64,000 bases of DNA from Calvatia gigantea (lineage: Eukaryota; Basidiomycota; Agaricomycetes; Agaricales; Lycoperdaceae), in the NCBI GenBank assembly GCA_025093985.1, contig JACAAK010000003.1, forward strand, positions 1,364,001 to 1,428,000. Reading direction: 5' to 3'. Position numbers and translations under genes: made by a program. The notes under the pieces were generated by a model. That model saw nothing but the letters and a program-made list of their open reading frames with translations, did no database searches and was not told the DNA's origin. Of the stretch, positions 1 to 9,012 are shown piece by piece (position 1 is the first letter of the stretch; each line of letters opens with the position of its first letter).

Positions 1-323
1 CTGGGTCCGCCTCTTGCGGGATGATCAGGGCACCGTCGCGCGGCGACGGTGCGTCACTGGGTGTACACCACAAGACCTGGGCAACTGGGTCTTCTTCAGT
101 GTGATGGGCATTTCGGGCGACCGGGGGGTTTGGCAAGTAGGGGGTGGTCTGGTCTGGTCTGGGTTAGCGCTTGGGTTGGGTTGGGCTGCTTCTGAACAGT
201 AGATTACTCTTAACTCATCGGACTTTGTAGTTGGGGCTTTGTACTTAGCTACACGTGGACTGCGATCAGGCACCATGTTATAAATTGGCGCAAGCCATGA
301 TTTAAAAAAAAAAAAAAAAAAAA
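1..323 (+). mobile_element. LINE-a, 3' UTR end with poly(A)
   Basis: This is the last part of the 3' UTR of a Tad1-like LINE. It enters from the left edge and ends in an A run at 304-323. It matches the 3' UTRs of at least ten other copies here, including the GGTGTACACC palindrome, the GT-rich tract near 150 and the end motif TTATAAATTGGCGCAAGCC. No coding sequence remains. The A run abuts another LINE fragment directly. Confidence 0.9.
31..93 (+). other. LINE 3' UTR stem-loop cluster
   Basis: Three adjacent foldable segments lie here. The first is an 8-bp stem, CACCGTCG (31-38) with CGACGGTG (44-51), around a 5-nt loop. The second is the palindrome GGTGTACACC (60-69). The third is AAGACC (72-77) with GGTCTT (88-93). 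The first stem keeps its pairing while its sequence changes in other copies: CACCATTG/CGATGGTG at 36479-36499, CACTGCT/AGCAGTG at 47472-47489, and ACACCA/TGGTGT plus CTGAG/CTCAG at 28116-28148. By analogy with LINEs whose RT recognises a 3' hairpin, this may be an RT recognition structure; that role is inferred. Confidence 0.6.
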
Positions 324-831
324 CCATGCCATTCACTGGCATGTTACTTTGTTCCCTCAGGTCTCTTATGGCCCGAGGCCGTTCACTTCTATTGCCCGCC
401 TACATAAGGAGGCAGTCGACAATGTTCTGGAGTCATGGCACCAGCTGTACTCTACCTCTTCTTATAAGGGGTGTAGCAACATGGATCTTGCCTCTGGGGC
501 GGATCCGTCTGTTCCAGGGAAGCCAACCTACCTTTCTGGTGGGCCCTGGCTCCCCCATGTTAGCAGCTCTAACTTGTTCTGTGTGAGGGCCATGCGTGCC
601 ATCACAGGTCATGCTCTGATTGGATCATACCGGGTACGATTCTTTCCTAATGAAAGTGTTGGCTGTTCATGTGGCGCCACTCTTGAGGGGTGCTATCGCA
701 TATTTGTCAGGTGCCCTAACCACAAGAGGGAGCTTGACAGACCTCCTCAGACCATTCGTGAGCTGATTGACTTCCTGAATGCGAATCCCAGGGCATTCGT
801 GTTCAAACCCGATGATGCTGGGATCGGCTGA
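324..831 (+). pseudogene. LINE-b ORF2 C-terminal fragment
   Basis: This is the last ~169 codons of LINE ORF2, open to the normal TGA after GIG. It covers the region after RNase H and the terminal Cys/His-rich stretch (CSCGATLEGCY...FVRCPNHK). It is collinear with 15777-16276 of the long ORF2 copy. The 5' part is absent, because the fragment begins directly after the poly(A) of LINE-a, which probably inserted into it. Confidence 0.85.
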
Positions 832-910
832 GCTGGTGCGTGTGGGGGGTCCCTGTGGGGTTGCTGGTCTTCTGGCCTACTGGGTGGAAAAGTCTTAAGG
901 CAACAGGGGT
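832..910 (+). mobile_element. LINE-b 3' UTR start, joined to RT sequence
   Basis: The first 79 nt of the LINE 3' UTR (up to CAACAGGGGT) are joined at about 910/911 to an internal RT segment of another copy, without poly(A). This looks like a deletion or template-switch junction. Confidence 0.7.
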
Positions 911-1048
911 CCTCAGGACTAGCGTTGTGGCATTTGACATAGCGCAGTTCTTCCCATCATTGCACCATGATATGCTGGTTGCAATACTCTGCAAGCAAGG
1001 ATTCACTCCTGAGTTGGTCGAGTTCTTTGCGTACTACCTGGTAGGACG

Positions 1049-1053
1049 GAAGA
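1049..1053. repeat. target site duplication of gypsy-1
   Basis: GAAGA at 1049-1053 is repeated at 7446-7450, immediately outside the two LTRs. The undisturbed LINE site (GGACGGAAGACCCAG at 14278-14292) has it once. Confidence 0.93.
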
Positions 1054-1360
1054 TGTTATGAGTTTCCACTGATCATAACGAGTTCCGTACTATTCTGCAT
1101 TTCCAACTATCCACGTACCTGTTTCGTCTATTCTAGTCCAGCGTTCTCCAAGATATGACTTGTACCAACTACTACGCTCTAACCAGACATTTCATGTAGT
1201 TACTCCATCCGTTCAACTGGATGACCTTAGACATACTTAAGCGTACATACACTCTGTTGTATTCGGTACACTTAACCATCTTCTGTTCTCTTTCCCTTAC
1301 TCGCCCTCAAGACTTAGCCAGAGCTGCAACCTGAGGTCTAAACCGACTAAGGTCGTAACA
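1054..1360 (+). repeat. gypsy-1 5' LTR
   Basis: This 307-bp repeat begins TGTTATGAG and ends GGTCGTAACA. It matches 7139-7445 in length and sequence apart from eight transitions. Confidence 0.95.
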
Positions 1361-1362
1361 TT

Positions 1363-1378
1363 TGGTTAAGCGTCACCA
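1363..1378 (+). promoter_or_regulatory. candidate gypsy-1 primer binding site
   Basis: TGGTTAAGCGTCACC starts 2 nt after the 5' LTR. A TGG start next to the LTR suits pairing with a tRNA 3'-CCA end. I cannot name the tRNA. Confidence 0.4.
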
Positions 1379-1442
1379 CCTCACCTTGCAAGAAACAAGA
1401 GTTGGAAAAGACTCGAACCACGACGAACCCAGGAGCCATTAT

Positions 1443-2591
1443 ATGAGCTCGAACCCCGACGAATACAGAGAACCCCAGCTCGAAGTCACAGACGACGAAT
1501 TTGAAACAGACAGCAAAACCGAGTCATCAGACAAAGAAGCAGAGAACCCTGAAGTACCTGCACCAGAAACGGTTGTAACAAACAACGAACCCGGAGACAC
1601 CACGCAAGGAGTAAACCCAACAGGAGTAGAAGCAGTTATATCAGAACTCTTCGACGAACTCGACATAGCAGAAGAACAGTTAGGACAACAGGAGAACCAA
1701 GACACCGAAACGGAATCAGAATCGGGAAATTCAGAAATGACGGACAATACTGCACCCACCACAACACCTAGCACAAAGGGACTCGTACCCGACCCAGGAT
1801 TCTTTGATGGAACCCGAACTAAATTCGACGACTGGTGGAGAGCCATGACGCTCTTCATGAAATTCAACAAAGTCGCCATGGCAGATGACAAAGCCATAGC
1901 AGTCTTAGCTAGACTGAGAGGAGGAACAGCAGGAGCATATGCAGCGATGAAAGCACCACAAATTCTGGAAGGGGAAGACTCCGTAGACTGGAAAGTCTTT
2001 GCCGAAGAATTCAAACGAACCTTTTCAGATGATGCCATGAACATGAAGGCGGAATGGCAGATCGAAAAATTCAAACAGGGAAATAGGAACACGGCCGACT
2101 ACCTCATTGAATTCGAAGTACTAAAAAACAAGGCGAAAACTGACAACCAACACACCATGTTCCTGTTGCAGAAAAACACCCGACAAGATATTATCCACAC
2201 CATCACAGGCTACCCTCCAGCCGCTCGACCCGACACATACCCAGAATGGAAGGAGGCCATACTAGCAGTTGGACAAGGATATGAGGCATCCGAATACCGA
2301 GGAGATAAGAAAACTAACTCGGGAACCACTTATGGAGGAATGGGAGAACCCATGGAAATAGGAAGCAGGCAACACGTGTTCAATGCAAAAGGGGAACCCA
2401 AGTGCTATAACTGCGGGATATTCGGACATATGTCCAAGGACTGCAAAAAGCCCAAAGGATTAACATGTTACAACTGTGGCAAAATTGGACACATAGCCAA
2501 AGCATGCACTGCACCAAAGAAGGTACAGATCCGAGCAATAGATGAAGCCAAGCCAGAGGAACACCAGGATTTTTCTGGAGACTCCAAGTAG
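1443..2591 (+). CDS. gag: gypsy-1 Gag with two zinc knuckles
   Basis: An uninterrupted frame of 382 codons runs from the first ATG, at 1443. The frame is open back to the LTR but has no earlier ATG. Residues ~1-100 are acidic and low in complexity. The middle part has a retrotransposon-gag-like helical region (PGFFDGTRTKFDDWWRAM, then WKVFAEEFKRTF). The C-terminus has two CCHC knuckles, CYNCGIFGHMSKDC and CYNCGKIGHIAKAC, for binding RNA in the particle. The stop TAG is at 2589-2591. The pol frame, one base back, is already open from 2546, so Gag-Pol could be made by -1 frameshifting. No stop-type decay is seen, unlike pol. Confidence 0.9.
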   Translation: MSSNPDEYREPQLEVTDDEFETDSKTESSDKEAENPEVPAPETVVTNNEPGDTTQGVNPTGVEAVISELFDELDIAEEQLGQQENQDTETESESGNSEMTDNTAPTTTPSTKGLVPDPGFFDGTRTKFDDWWRAMTLFMKFNKVAMADDKAIAVLARLRGGTAGAYAAMKAPQILEGEDSVDWKVFAEEFKRTFSDDAMNMKAEWQIEKFKQGNRNTADYLIEFEVLKNKAKTDNQHTMFLLQKNTRQDIIHTITGYPPAARPDTYPEWKEAILAVGQGYEASEYRGDKKTNSGTTYGGMGEPMEIGSRQHVFNAKGEPKCYNCGIFGHMSKDCKKPKGLTCYNCGKIGHIAKACTAPKKVQIRAIDEAKPEEHQDFSGDSK

Positions 2592-5500
2592 GCACTGCCT
2601 CGAGAGTCAAGAAACTTGTATCTAGGGTATCAGAAGAATATTACACAATTCCTCAGAAACGAAAGCGCGAACTAAACCTAAAAGGAAAAATCCAAACCCC
2701 AACAAAAAGGATAACAGTGAACACTATAGTCGACTCGGGATGCACCACCAGTAGCATCAGCAGGAGACTGGTAGACGAAGAAAAAATCCCCACAGAAAAA
2801 TTAAAACAAGAAATCATGGTACTTAACGCAGACAGCACAACAAACCAAGGAGGAAAAGTCACAGAAACAGCTACTATACAGGTGGAAATCGAAGGACATG
2901 AAGAAACAATCGAAGCATTGGTCGTACAACTCCAAGACAGAGCAGAAATATTCCTAGGACACAACTGGCTCACCAAACACAATCCAGAAGTAAACTGGCG
3001 AACAGGAGAAATAAAGTTCAATCGGTGCCCAAAGGACTGCAGGTTCCTGCACCAGAACATCCAGGTAACAGACAAGATCCGAAGCATGGCCACCACTGAA
3101 GACATATGGAAAGAAGAAGAAGAACCTGACCCCACCGAGCCATCAGACCTACCAGACTACGTCTGACCATTCACACATCTATTCAACAAAACCACATTCG
3201 ACAAACTACCCGAACGAACGGAATGGGACCATGAGATAATCCTAACAGAAGACACACCCAAAGAAATCAACGCAGGAACTTACAACATGATGATCAAGGA
3301 GCAGGACGAACTCAAAGCATTTGTTAAAGAAAACCTCGAGTCAGGACAAATACGACCATCGAAGTCACCATATGCCGCACCCACCTTTTTCATCCCAAAA
3401 AAGGATGGCTCAAAACGACTCATTCAAGACTACCAACGGTTGAATAACGTAGTCATTAAAGACAAAACACTGCTACCTCGAATTGGAGAAGTCATTGACA
3501 AATTAGGAAAAGCCAAATACTTCAACAAACTAGACATCATTTGGGGCTACAACAACGTCCACATCAAAGAAGGAGACAAGTGGAAAGCAGCCTTTCTAAC
3601 CAACGAAGGACTATTCGAACCCACAGTCATGTTCTTCGGTCTCAGCAATTCGCCAGGAACATTCTCAAGAATGATGGTGAGTATCTTTCGAGACCTATTA
3701 CACAACAGAGATATAGTAAACTACATGGACGACTTCGCAATTCCAGGCGACACCAAGGAACAACTGTGAGAACGAACGATCCGATTCCTGGAAAGAGCGG
3801 CCGAACACAACTTATGCTTCAAACGATCCAAATGCATTTTCGACGCCGAAGAAATCCCAATGCTAGGAGTAATAGTAGGACACGAACGCATCGAAATGGA
3901 GGCCGAGAAAGTAAAATCAGTACGAGAATGGCCCCAACCACACAACAAAAAAGGAATAGAAAGATTCCTCGGCTTCGCCAACTACTACCACCGATTTATA
4001 AAAAACTTCAGCAAGATAGCGGCCCCATTGAATAAACTAAAAGGATCAGAAGAGTGGGAATGGGGAGAAGAACAACAATCTGCATTCGACGAACTAAAAC
4101 AACGAATCACAGAAGAACCCACCCTAATACTACCCCAAAGAGAAGGTCAATTCCGAGTAGAAGTCGATGCATCAAACTACGCATTAGGGGGAGTACTCTC
4201 ACAAGAACAAAATTCGAAATGGCACCCAATCGCATTCACATCCCGTACACTATCACCGGCAGAACGAAATTACGAAATCTACGACAAAGAGCTGCTGGCA
4301 ATCATGCATGCATTAAAAGAATGGCGACACTACCTACTGGACGCAGAAGAGAAATTCGAAATCTGGACCGACCACGAGAACCTGAAATACTATAGGGAGC
4401 CCCAAAAACTAAATGGCCAACAAGCAAGATGGTACCTACGGCTACAAGATTACAATTTCATATTGCGCCACATACCAGGGAAAACGAATACAAAAGCAGA
4501 CCTCCTCTCCAGAATCTACCAAGAACTAGACCAAGAAGAAGGAAAACTAGTCACCATGATCCGAGATGCCTGGTGGATGAGCAAAAACGACAACGAACCA
4601 TGGGAAGGGACCATCCTACTCTGCGCTGAACTATTCATGGAACCAACCTTCAAAGAACGAATCAAGGCGAACAAAAGAAGAGAAACGGCCATCACCAAAA
4701 AAATATGTGACCAAGACCCTGACATCACCGAACACGACGGGATAATCTACAAAAATACCAGCATGTATGTGCCACCCGAACTGGCACTCAGAGAGGAAAT
4801 ACTATACCAATACCACGATGCCCCCGACGCAGGACACCTGGGACAACACCGAATGATCGAGCTAGTAACCAGAGATTACTGGTGGCCGGCAATCTGAACG
4901 GACACTCAAAAGTACATCAGAGGTTGCCAGAGTTGCCAACGAAACAAGCCATGCAAGACACCTCTGAAGACACCTCTATACCCGCTTCCCATCCCCAACG
5001 GTCCATGGGAAGAAGTGAGTATCGACCTCATTGGGCCACTGCCCGAATCGGAAGGAAAAGACGCCATCCTAGTCATTGTTGATCGATTCTCAAAAATGAT
5101 ATGACTCATAGCGACAAGAATGGATGTTTCCTCAAAAGAACTAGCACAGCACTACCGGGACGAAATATGGAAGCTACACGGAATGCTGAAGAAGGTCCTT
5201 AGTGACCAAGGACCACAGTTTGCATCCGAATTCACCGGCAAACTATTCAAAGGACTAGGGATAGAACGAAACCTGTCAACAGCCTACCACCCACAAACCG
5301 ACGGACAAACAGAAAGGATCAATAGGGAAGTCGAAACATACTTGAGGATATACTGCAACTACAACCAAAACGACTGGACAAAATGGCTACCCATGGCCGA
5401 ATTCCAATACAACAACAAGAAACACAGTGGCATACAGGTGACACCATTCTACCTAAACTATGGCAGACACCCCTGGAAAAGAAAGGAAAACGGAACGACA

Positions 5501-6127
5501 GACAACCCTAGCAGTACGGAGTTCCTAAAACAGCTCCAAAATGCAACAAATAACGCCGCTTCCGCACTACGATCATATCAAGAAAAGATGAAACAGACAC
5601 ATGATAATAGCAAAATGAACACGAGGACATACCAGATCAACGATGAAGTATGGTTAGAGAACACCAACATCCATACCAATCAGCCATCAAAGAAGCTAGG
5701 CCAGAAAAGGTATGGACCTTTCCGAATTAAGGAAAAAATAGGAGAAGCGGTATATCGGCTAGCGATACCAGAAGGATGGGCCATCCATGACGTATTCAAT
5801 GAACAGCTGTTAACCCCGACACAGAAAGCGTCATTCTACATCCAGAAGGAAGCACCAGCACCCGAACCAATGATCATAAACAACGAAGAGGAGTACGAAG
5901 TAGAAGAAGTCCGAGGGAAACGACAAAAAGGAAGGGGATATCAATTCCTTATACACTGGAAAGGATACAGCAACGAAGAAGATACATGGACAGCGGAGTC
6001 AAATTTGCAAAACGCCCGAGATGCAATAGTGGAATACCACAAAAGGCATCCAGAGGATACCTATAAAAAGAGGGGCAAGAAATCCAGAAAACCATCAGCC
6101 AAGTCAGCCCCCAGACAGAAATACTAG
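2546..6127 (+). pseudogene. pol: gypsy-1 Pol: PR-RT-RNaseH-IN-chromodomain, four TGA stops
   Basis: A single frame from 2546 to TAG 6125-6127 is interrupted by TGA at 3164-3166, 3767-3769, 4895-4897 and 5102-5104, with no frameshift. At each stop the family would be expected to have Arg (for example YVRPF, LRERT), so each fits CGA-to-TGA at a CpG. Domains in order: retropepsin (VDSGCTTS near 2729), RT (catalytic YMDD near 3724), RNase H (VDASNYALGG near 4160; KELLAI; TDHENLKYY), the IN HHCC finger (GHLGQH to CQSCQRN), the IN core (DLIGPL, SDQGPQF, HPQTDGQTERIN) and a chromodomain (YQFLIHWKGYSNEEDTW, ~5938-5990). It overlaps gag by 43 nt in the -1 frame and ends 6 nt before the next ORF. Confidence 0.93.
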
Positions 6128-6133
6128 CCAAAC

Positions 6134-7120
6134 ATGTCCTCCCAAGCCAACCGCATCTCTATCAACTCCCTCGTCCACCCCAACCCGACCATGATCTCCT
6201 CAGTCCCCCTCCAAAAACCAGGCAACAGCCACACGCCCGCACCCCAAGGAACCCGTTATAACCTCGCAACCACCCCGTCCCCTGCACAAGGACTCCTCGA
6301 GGCCCTCCTCAAAGATGTCAACAAAACCACAAACGATGAAGTGGAAACAATCACAGCCCAGAACAAACGACTCGCAGTAAACTGTCACATCACCCTCGCC
6401 ACCGCTTGTATCACCTTTGCAGACATGTACGCTGGGTTCGCCAATGCATCATCCTCTACAAGCCAGCACATCCCTGCCATCTTCCACGCATTAGAATTAT
6501 CCACCCTCACACCCAGTGAACAAAACCGGGTTCACAGTCTTCAGAGCCATGTTGACCTTGCTCTAGAGGTATTCAAACACCTCGATATCGCTGACATCTT
6601 CTTGGAACTCGCAGATGTCGCCATGAACTTGCTAGGACGTGATAAAACCACTGAAGACCCCAATATCGACCAACTCGTTACGTGTATTGGAACCACTCTC
6701 GCCGACCTACACACCACCATCCGTCCCCCACCAGCCAAACAAGCCGACACGCCCATGGATGAAGAAACCACCGTCTCAATGAAGGAAGAAGTCAACGCAC
6801 TCCGACAATTCATAAAAACTATCACCCCACCACAGATCATATCGGTTTTTCTCCCACCGACAAGATTCCACACTGTATTACCAGGCCAAGAGAAGGACCA
6901 ACACTACTGGAGAACGATAGTCAAGAATTACTGGGACAACTCCACCGTAACCGAGTTCCCCTTCAACGGAGTCCCAGTCCCTATCCGTCAAGATGGCCAC
7001 AGCCACTTGCCCATCTTCTTCGCACACTCAAATGAAGGAAAGTACCTCATTGGAGCCACCAAGAAAGCCCTCACTGCAGCCGTAGTCAACGGAGAGTTCG
7101 ACGAACTTCCTGAGGCATGA
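6134..7120 (+). CDS. gypsy-1 extra ORF after pol, unknown function
   Basis: An intact 328-codon ORF begins with ATG 6 nt after the pol stop, in the same frame (TAG CCA AAC ATG). It ends 18 nt before the 3' LTR. The N-terminal ~60 residues are rich in Pro, Thr and Ser. Residues ~70-200 look helical (EALLKDVNKTTNDEVETITA, LALEVFKHLDIADIFLELAD). The C-terminal third has FLPPTRFHTVLPGQEKDQHY and HLPIFFAHSNEGKYLIGATK. I see no signal peptide, convincing transmembrane segment, zinc knuckle or known catalytic motif. It occupies the env position but does not resemble an envelope protein. An uninterrupted frame beside a four-stop pol suggests constraint or recent acquisition. I do not recognise the family. 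Confidence 0.75.
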   Translation: MSSQANRISINSLVHPNPTMISSVPLQKPGNSHTPAPQGTRYNLATTPSPAQGLLEALLKDVNKTTNDEVETITAQNKRLAVNCHITLATACITFADMYAGFANASSSTSQHIPAIFHALELSTLTPSEQNRVHSLQSHVDLALEVFKHLDIADIFLELADVAMNLLGRDKTTEDPNIDQLVTCIGTTLADLHTTIRPPPAKQADTPMDEETTVSMKEEVNALRQFIKTITPPQIISVFLPPTRFHTVLPGQEKDQHYWRTIVKNYWDNSTVTEFPFNGVPVPIRQDGHSHLPIFFAHSNEGKYLIGATKKALTAAVVNGEFDELPEA

Positions 7121-7138
7121 AGTCTAATCGGAGGGTAT

Positions 7139-7445
7139 TGTTATGAGTTTCCACCGATCATAACGAGTTCCATACTATTCTGCATTTCCAACTATCCGCG
7201 TACCTGTTTCGTCTATTCTAGTCCAGCATTCTCCAAGATATGACTTGTACCAACTACTACGCTCTAACCAGACGTTTCATGTAGTTACTCCATCCGTTCA
7301 ACTGGATGACCTTAGACATACTTAAGCATACATACACTCTGTTGTATTCAGTACACTTAACCATCTTCTGTTCTCTTTCCCTTACTCGCCCTCAAGACTT
7401 AGCCAGAGCTGCAACCTGAGGTCTAAACCGACTAAGGTCATAACA
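7139..7445 (+). repeat. gypsy-1 3' LTR
   Basis: This 307-bp repeat is collinear with the 5' LTR. A short purine stretch, GGAGGG at 7130-7135, lies three bases before it and is the candidate polypurine tract. It is followed by GAAGA at 7446-7450. Confidence 0.95.
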
Positions 7446-7559
7446 GAAGACCCAGTATTGCTGGGACTCTTTCAAGTCCAAGCCGTTTCCATCTGACATG
7501 GGGGTAGGGCAGGGCTCTGCCCTCTCCCCCATCCTATCAGCCTTATACATAGCTCCGCT

Positions 7560-8324
7560 TTCGCATTCAGACCAGATGATGCTGGGATCGGTTGAGCTGG
7601 CGTGCGTGGGGGGCTCCTGCGGGGTCGCTGGTCTTCTGGCCTACTGGGTGGAGAAGTTGTAAGGCAACAGGGGTGGGGTCCCTGGGGGGTGCTTCTGGCC
7701 GCGGCTGGTGGTGCTCCTTTCCTGGGCCCAGTTGGGGGCTTTGCGGGGGGTGTAGGCGTTAAATAACGGGGGTGGGGTCCCCGGGTGGCGGTGCGGGTTC
7801 GTCCTGCTCAGCTGCTTTCTTGGGCACCATCTAGGCGGCGCTTCGAGTTGCTACCCCGCCTGCTGTATTGCTCTAGATCAGGACTGGGCTGATACCCTTC
7901 CGCTTGGGAAGTTGGGGGTAAGGTGGCTCCAAGCGGGGGCTCCTTGCGCTGGCTCTCCTGACTACACCTGTCCCCTCTCGGGCGCTCGGCTGCTGTTGCC
8001 GCTGGGCCCGCTGCTTGTGGGATGATCAGGGCACCGCCGCTTTGCGACGGTGCATCACTGGGTGTACACCACAAGACCTGGGCAACTGGGTCTTCCTCAG
8101 TGTGATGGGCATTTCGGGAAACCGGAGGATTTAGCAAGTAGGGGGTAGACTGGTCTGGTCTGGGTTAGCGCTTGGGTTGGGTTGGGCTGCCTCTGAACAG
8201 TAGATTACTCTTAACTCATCGGACCTTGTAGTTAGGGGATTTGTACTCTACTACACGCGGACTGCGATCGGGCACCGCGTTATAAATTGGCACAAGCCTT
8301 GATTTAAAAAAAAAAAAAAAAAAA
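7560..8324 (+). mobile_element. LINE-d: 5'-truncated LINE insertion
   Basis: This carries the last ~10 codons of ORF2 (FRPDDAGIG then TGA), the full 3' UTR and poly(A) at 8306-8324. A 14-bp duplication (TACATAGCTCCGCT at 7546-7559 and 8325-8338) shows target-primed insertion into LINE-c. The 3' UTR has the covarying hairpin region and the GGTGTACACC palindrome. Confidence 0.92.
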
Positions 8325-8889
8325 TACATAGCTCCGCTAATGTGGCTTTTCGACAGGGAGGTGTCACGTCTAGGGATGACCCTTCTGTCATATGTTGATG
8401 ATGGTACCATCATTGCCCAGTCTAAGGACTGGAATTCTAACCTTGTGGCTCTTAAGGAGGTATATGGTATTATATTTAGGCTTTTTGAGCGCTTCGCTTG
8501 GTACTTGAACATGACAAGTCTGAGGTCTTTCACTTCTCCCACAAGCATGGGGATGATAATCCGCTGATTGACCTGGGCTTTGCCCCATTCACTGGTGATA
8601 CACCGCTTCAACCCAAGCCCTATTGGAGGTATTTGGGTTTTTACTTCAACCGTGCCCTTACATTTAAGGAGCATGTTCGCTACTATTCTACCAAAGCTTT
8701 GTCTACAGTGAAAGCCATGAAAATGCTTGGTAACTCCACGAGAGGCTTGCGGCCTATGCAGAAGTGCCTCCTTTACCGGTCGTGTGTTGTCCCTATTGCA
8801 ACATATGGCTTCAAACTCTGGTTCTTCAAGGGTTCCCACTGCAAGGCGGCCCTTAAGAGCCTGAATGTCATACAGAGACGGGTAGCCTC

Positions 8890-9012
8890 ACCTTCCTTTT
8901 CCAGCAACCACCACCATCAACGGGGCAGTTACTGTAATCTAGTCATATCAAATACACCGCAACCCCAACTCTTGGCTAGGGCACGTCCCTAGTTGCTGAT
9001 TTACTCGCTGGT
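8890..9012 (+). mobile_element. LINE-e 5' end and 5' UTR
   Basis: The sequence ACCTTCCTTTTCCAGCAACC marks a shared 5' boundary. The same start occurs at 30025 (+), 46514 (-) and 26274 (-), each time at a junction with unrelated flank, so it is very likely the true LINE 5' end. The 123-nt leader precedes the ORF1 ATG at 9013. It may contain an internal promoter, as is usual for LINEs, but no element can be assigned. Confidence 0.8.

Larger units (their letters stand above)
1054..7445 (+). mobile_element. gypsy-1: complete Ty3/gypsy chromovirus
   Basis: This is a 6392-bp LTR retrotransposon in the order LTR - gag - pol (PR, RT, RNase H, IN, chromodomain) - extra ORF - LTR. The LTRs are 307 bp with TGTTA...TAACA ends, and a 5-bp duplication flanks them. 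The domain order and the C-terminal chromodomain place it among the chromoviruses. It is probably non-autonomous now, since pol carries four in-frame TGA codons, each fitting CGA-to-TGA change. The LTRs differ at 8 of 307 positions, all CpG transitions. It inserted into LINE-c. Confidence 0.95.
911..8889 (+). pseudogene. LINE-c reverse transcriptase fragment, split by two insertions
   Basis: One LINE ORF2 segment lies in three pieces: 911-1053, 7446-7559 and 8325-8889. It encodes the RT fingers and palm (FDIAQFFPSLHHDML, YLVGRK, then LSYVDDGTI at about 8385) and the thumb down to the LNVIQRR region. The first break is the gypsy-1 insertion, flanked by GAAGA on both sides. The second is LINE-d, flanked by a 14-bp duplication TACATAGCTCCGCT (7546-7559 and 8325-8338). 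Removing both restores collinearity with 14145-14930. It ends where the 5' end of LINE-e begins. Confidence 0.85.

Noticed and set aside
1362..1442. N-terminal extension of gypsy-1 Gag to the LTR
   Set aside because: The frame starts with TTG inside the likely primer site; the first ATG is at 1443.
1439..2092. 217-codon minus-strand ORF opposite gag
   Set aside because: Shadow of the real gag frame; Ser-rich mirror of Glu/Asp codons.
7446..8324. Internal deletion within one LINE
   Set aside because: The 14-bp repeats on both sides and the poly(A) tail show a separate 5'-truncated LINE insertion.
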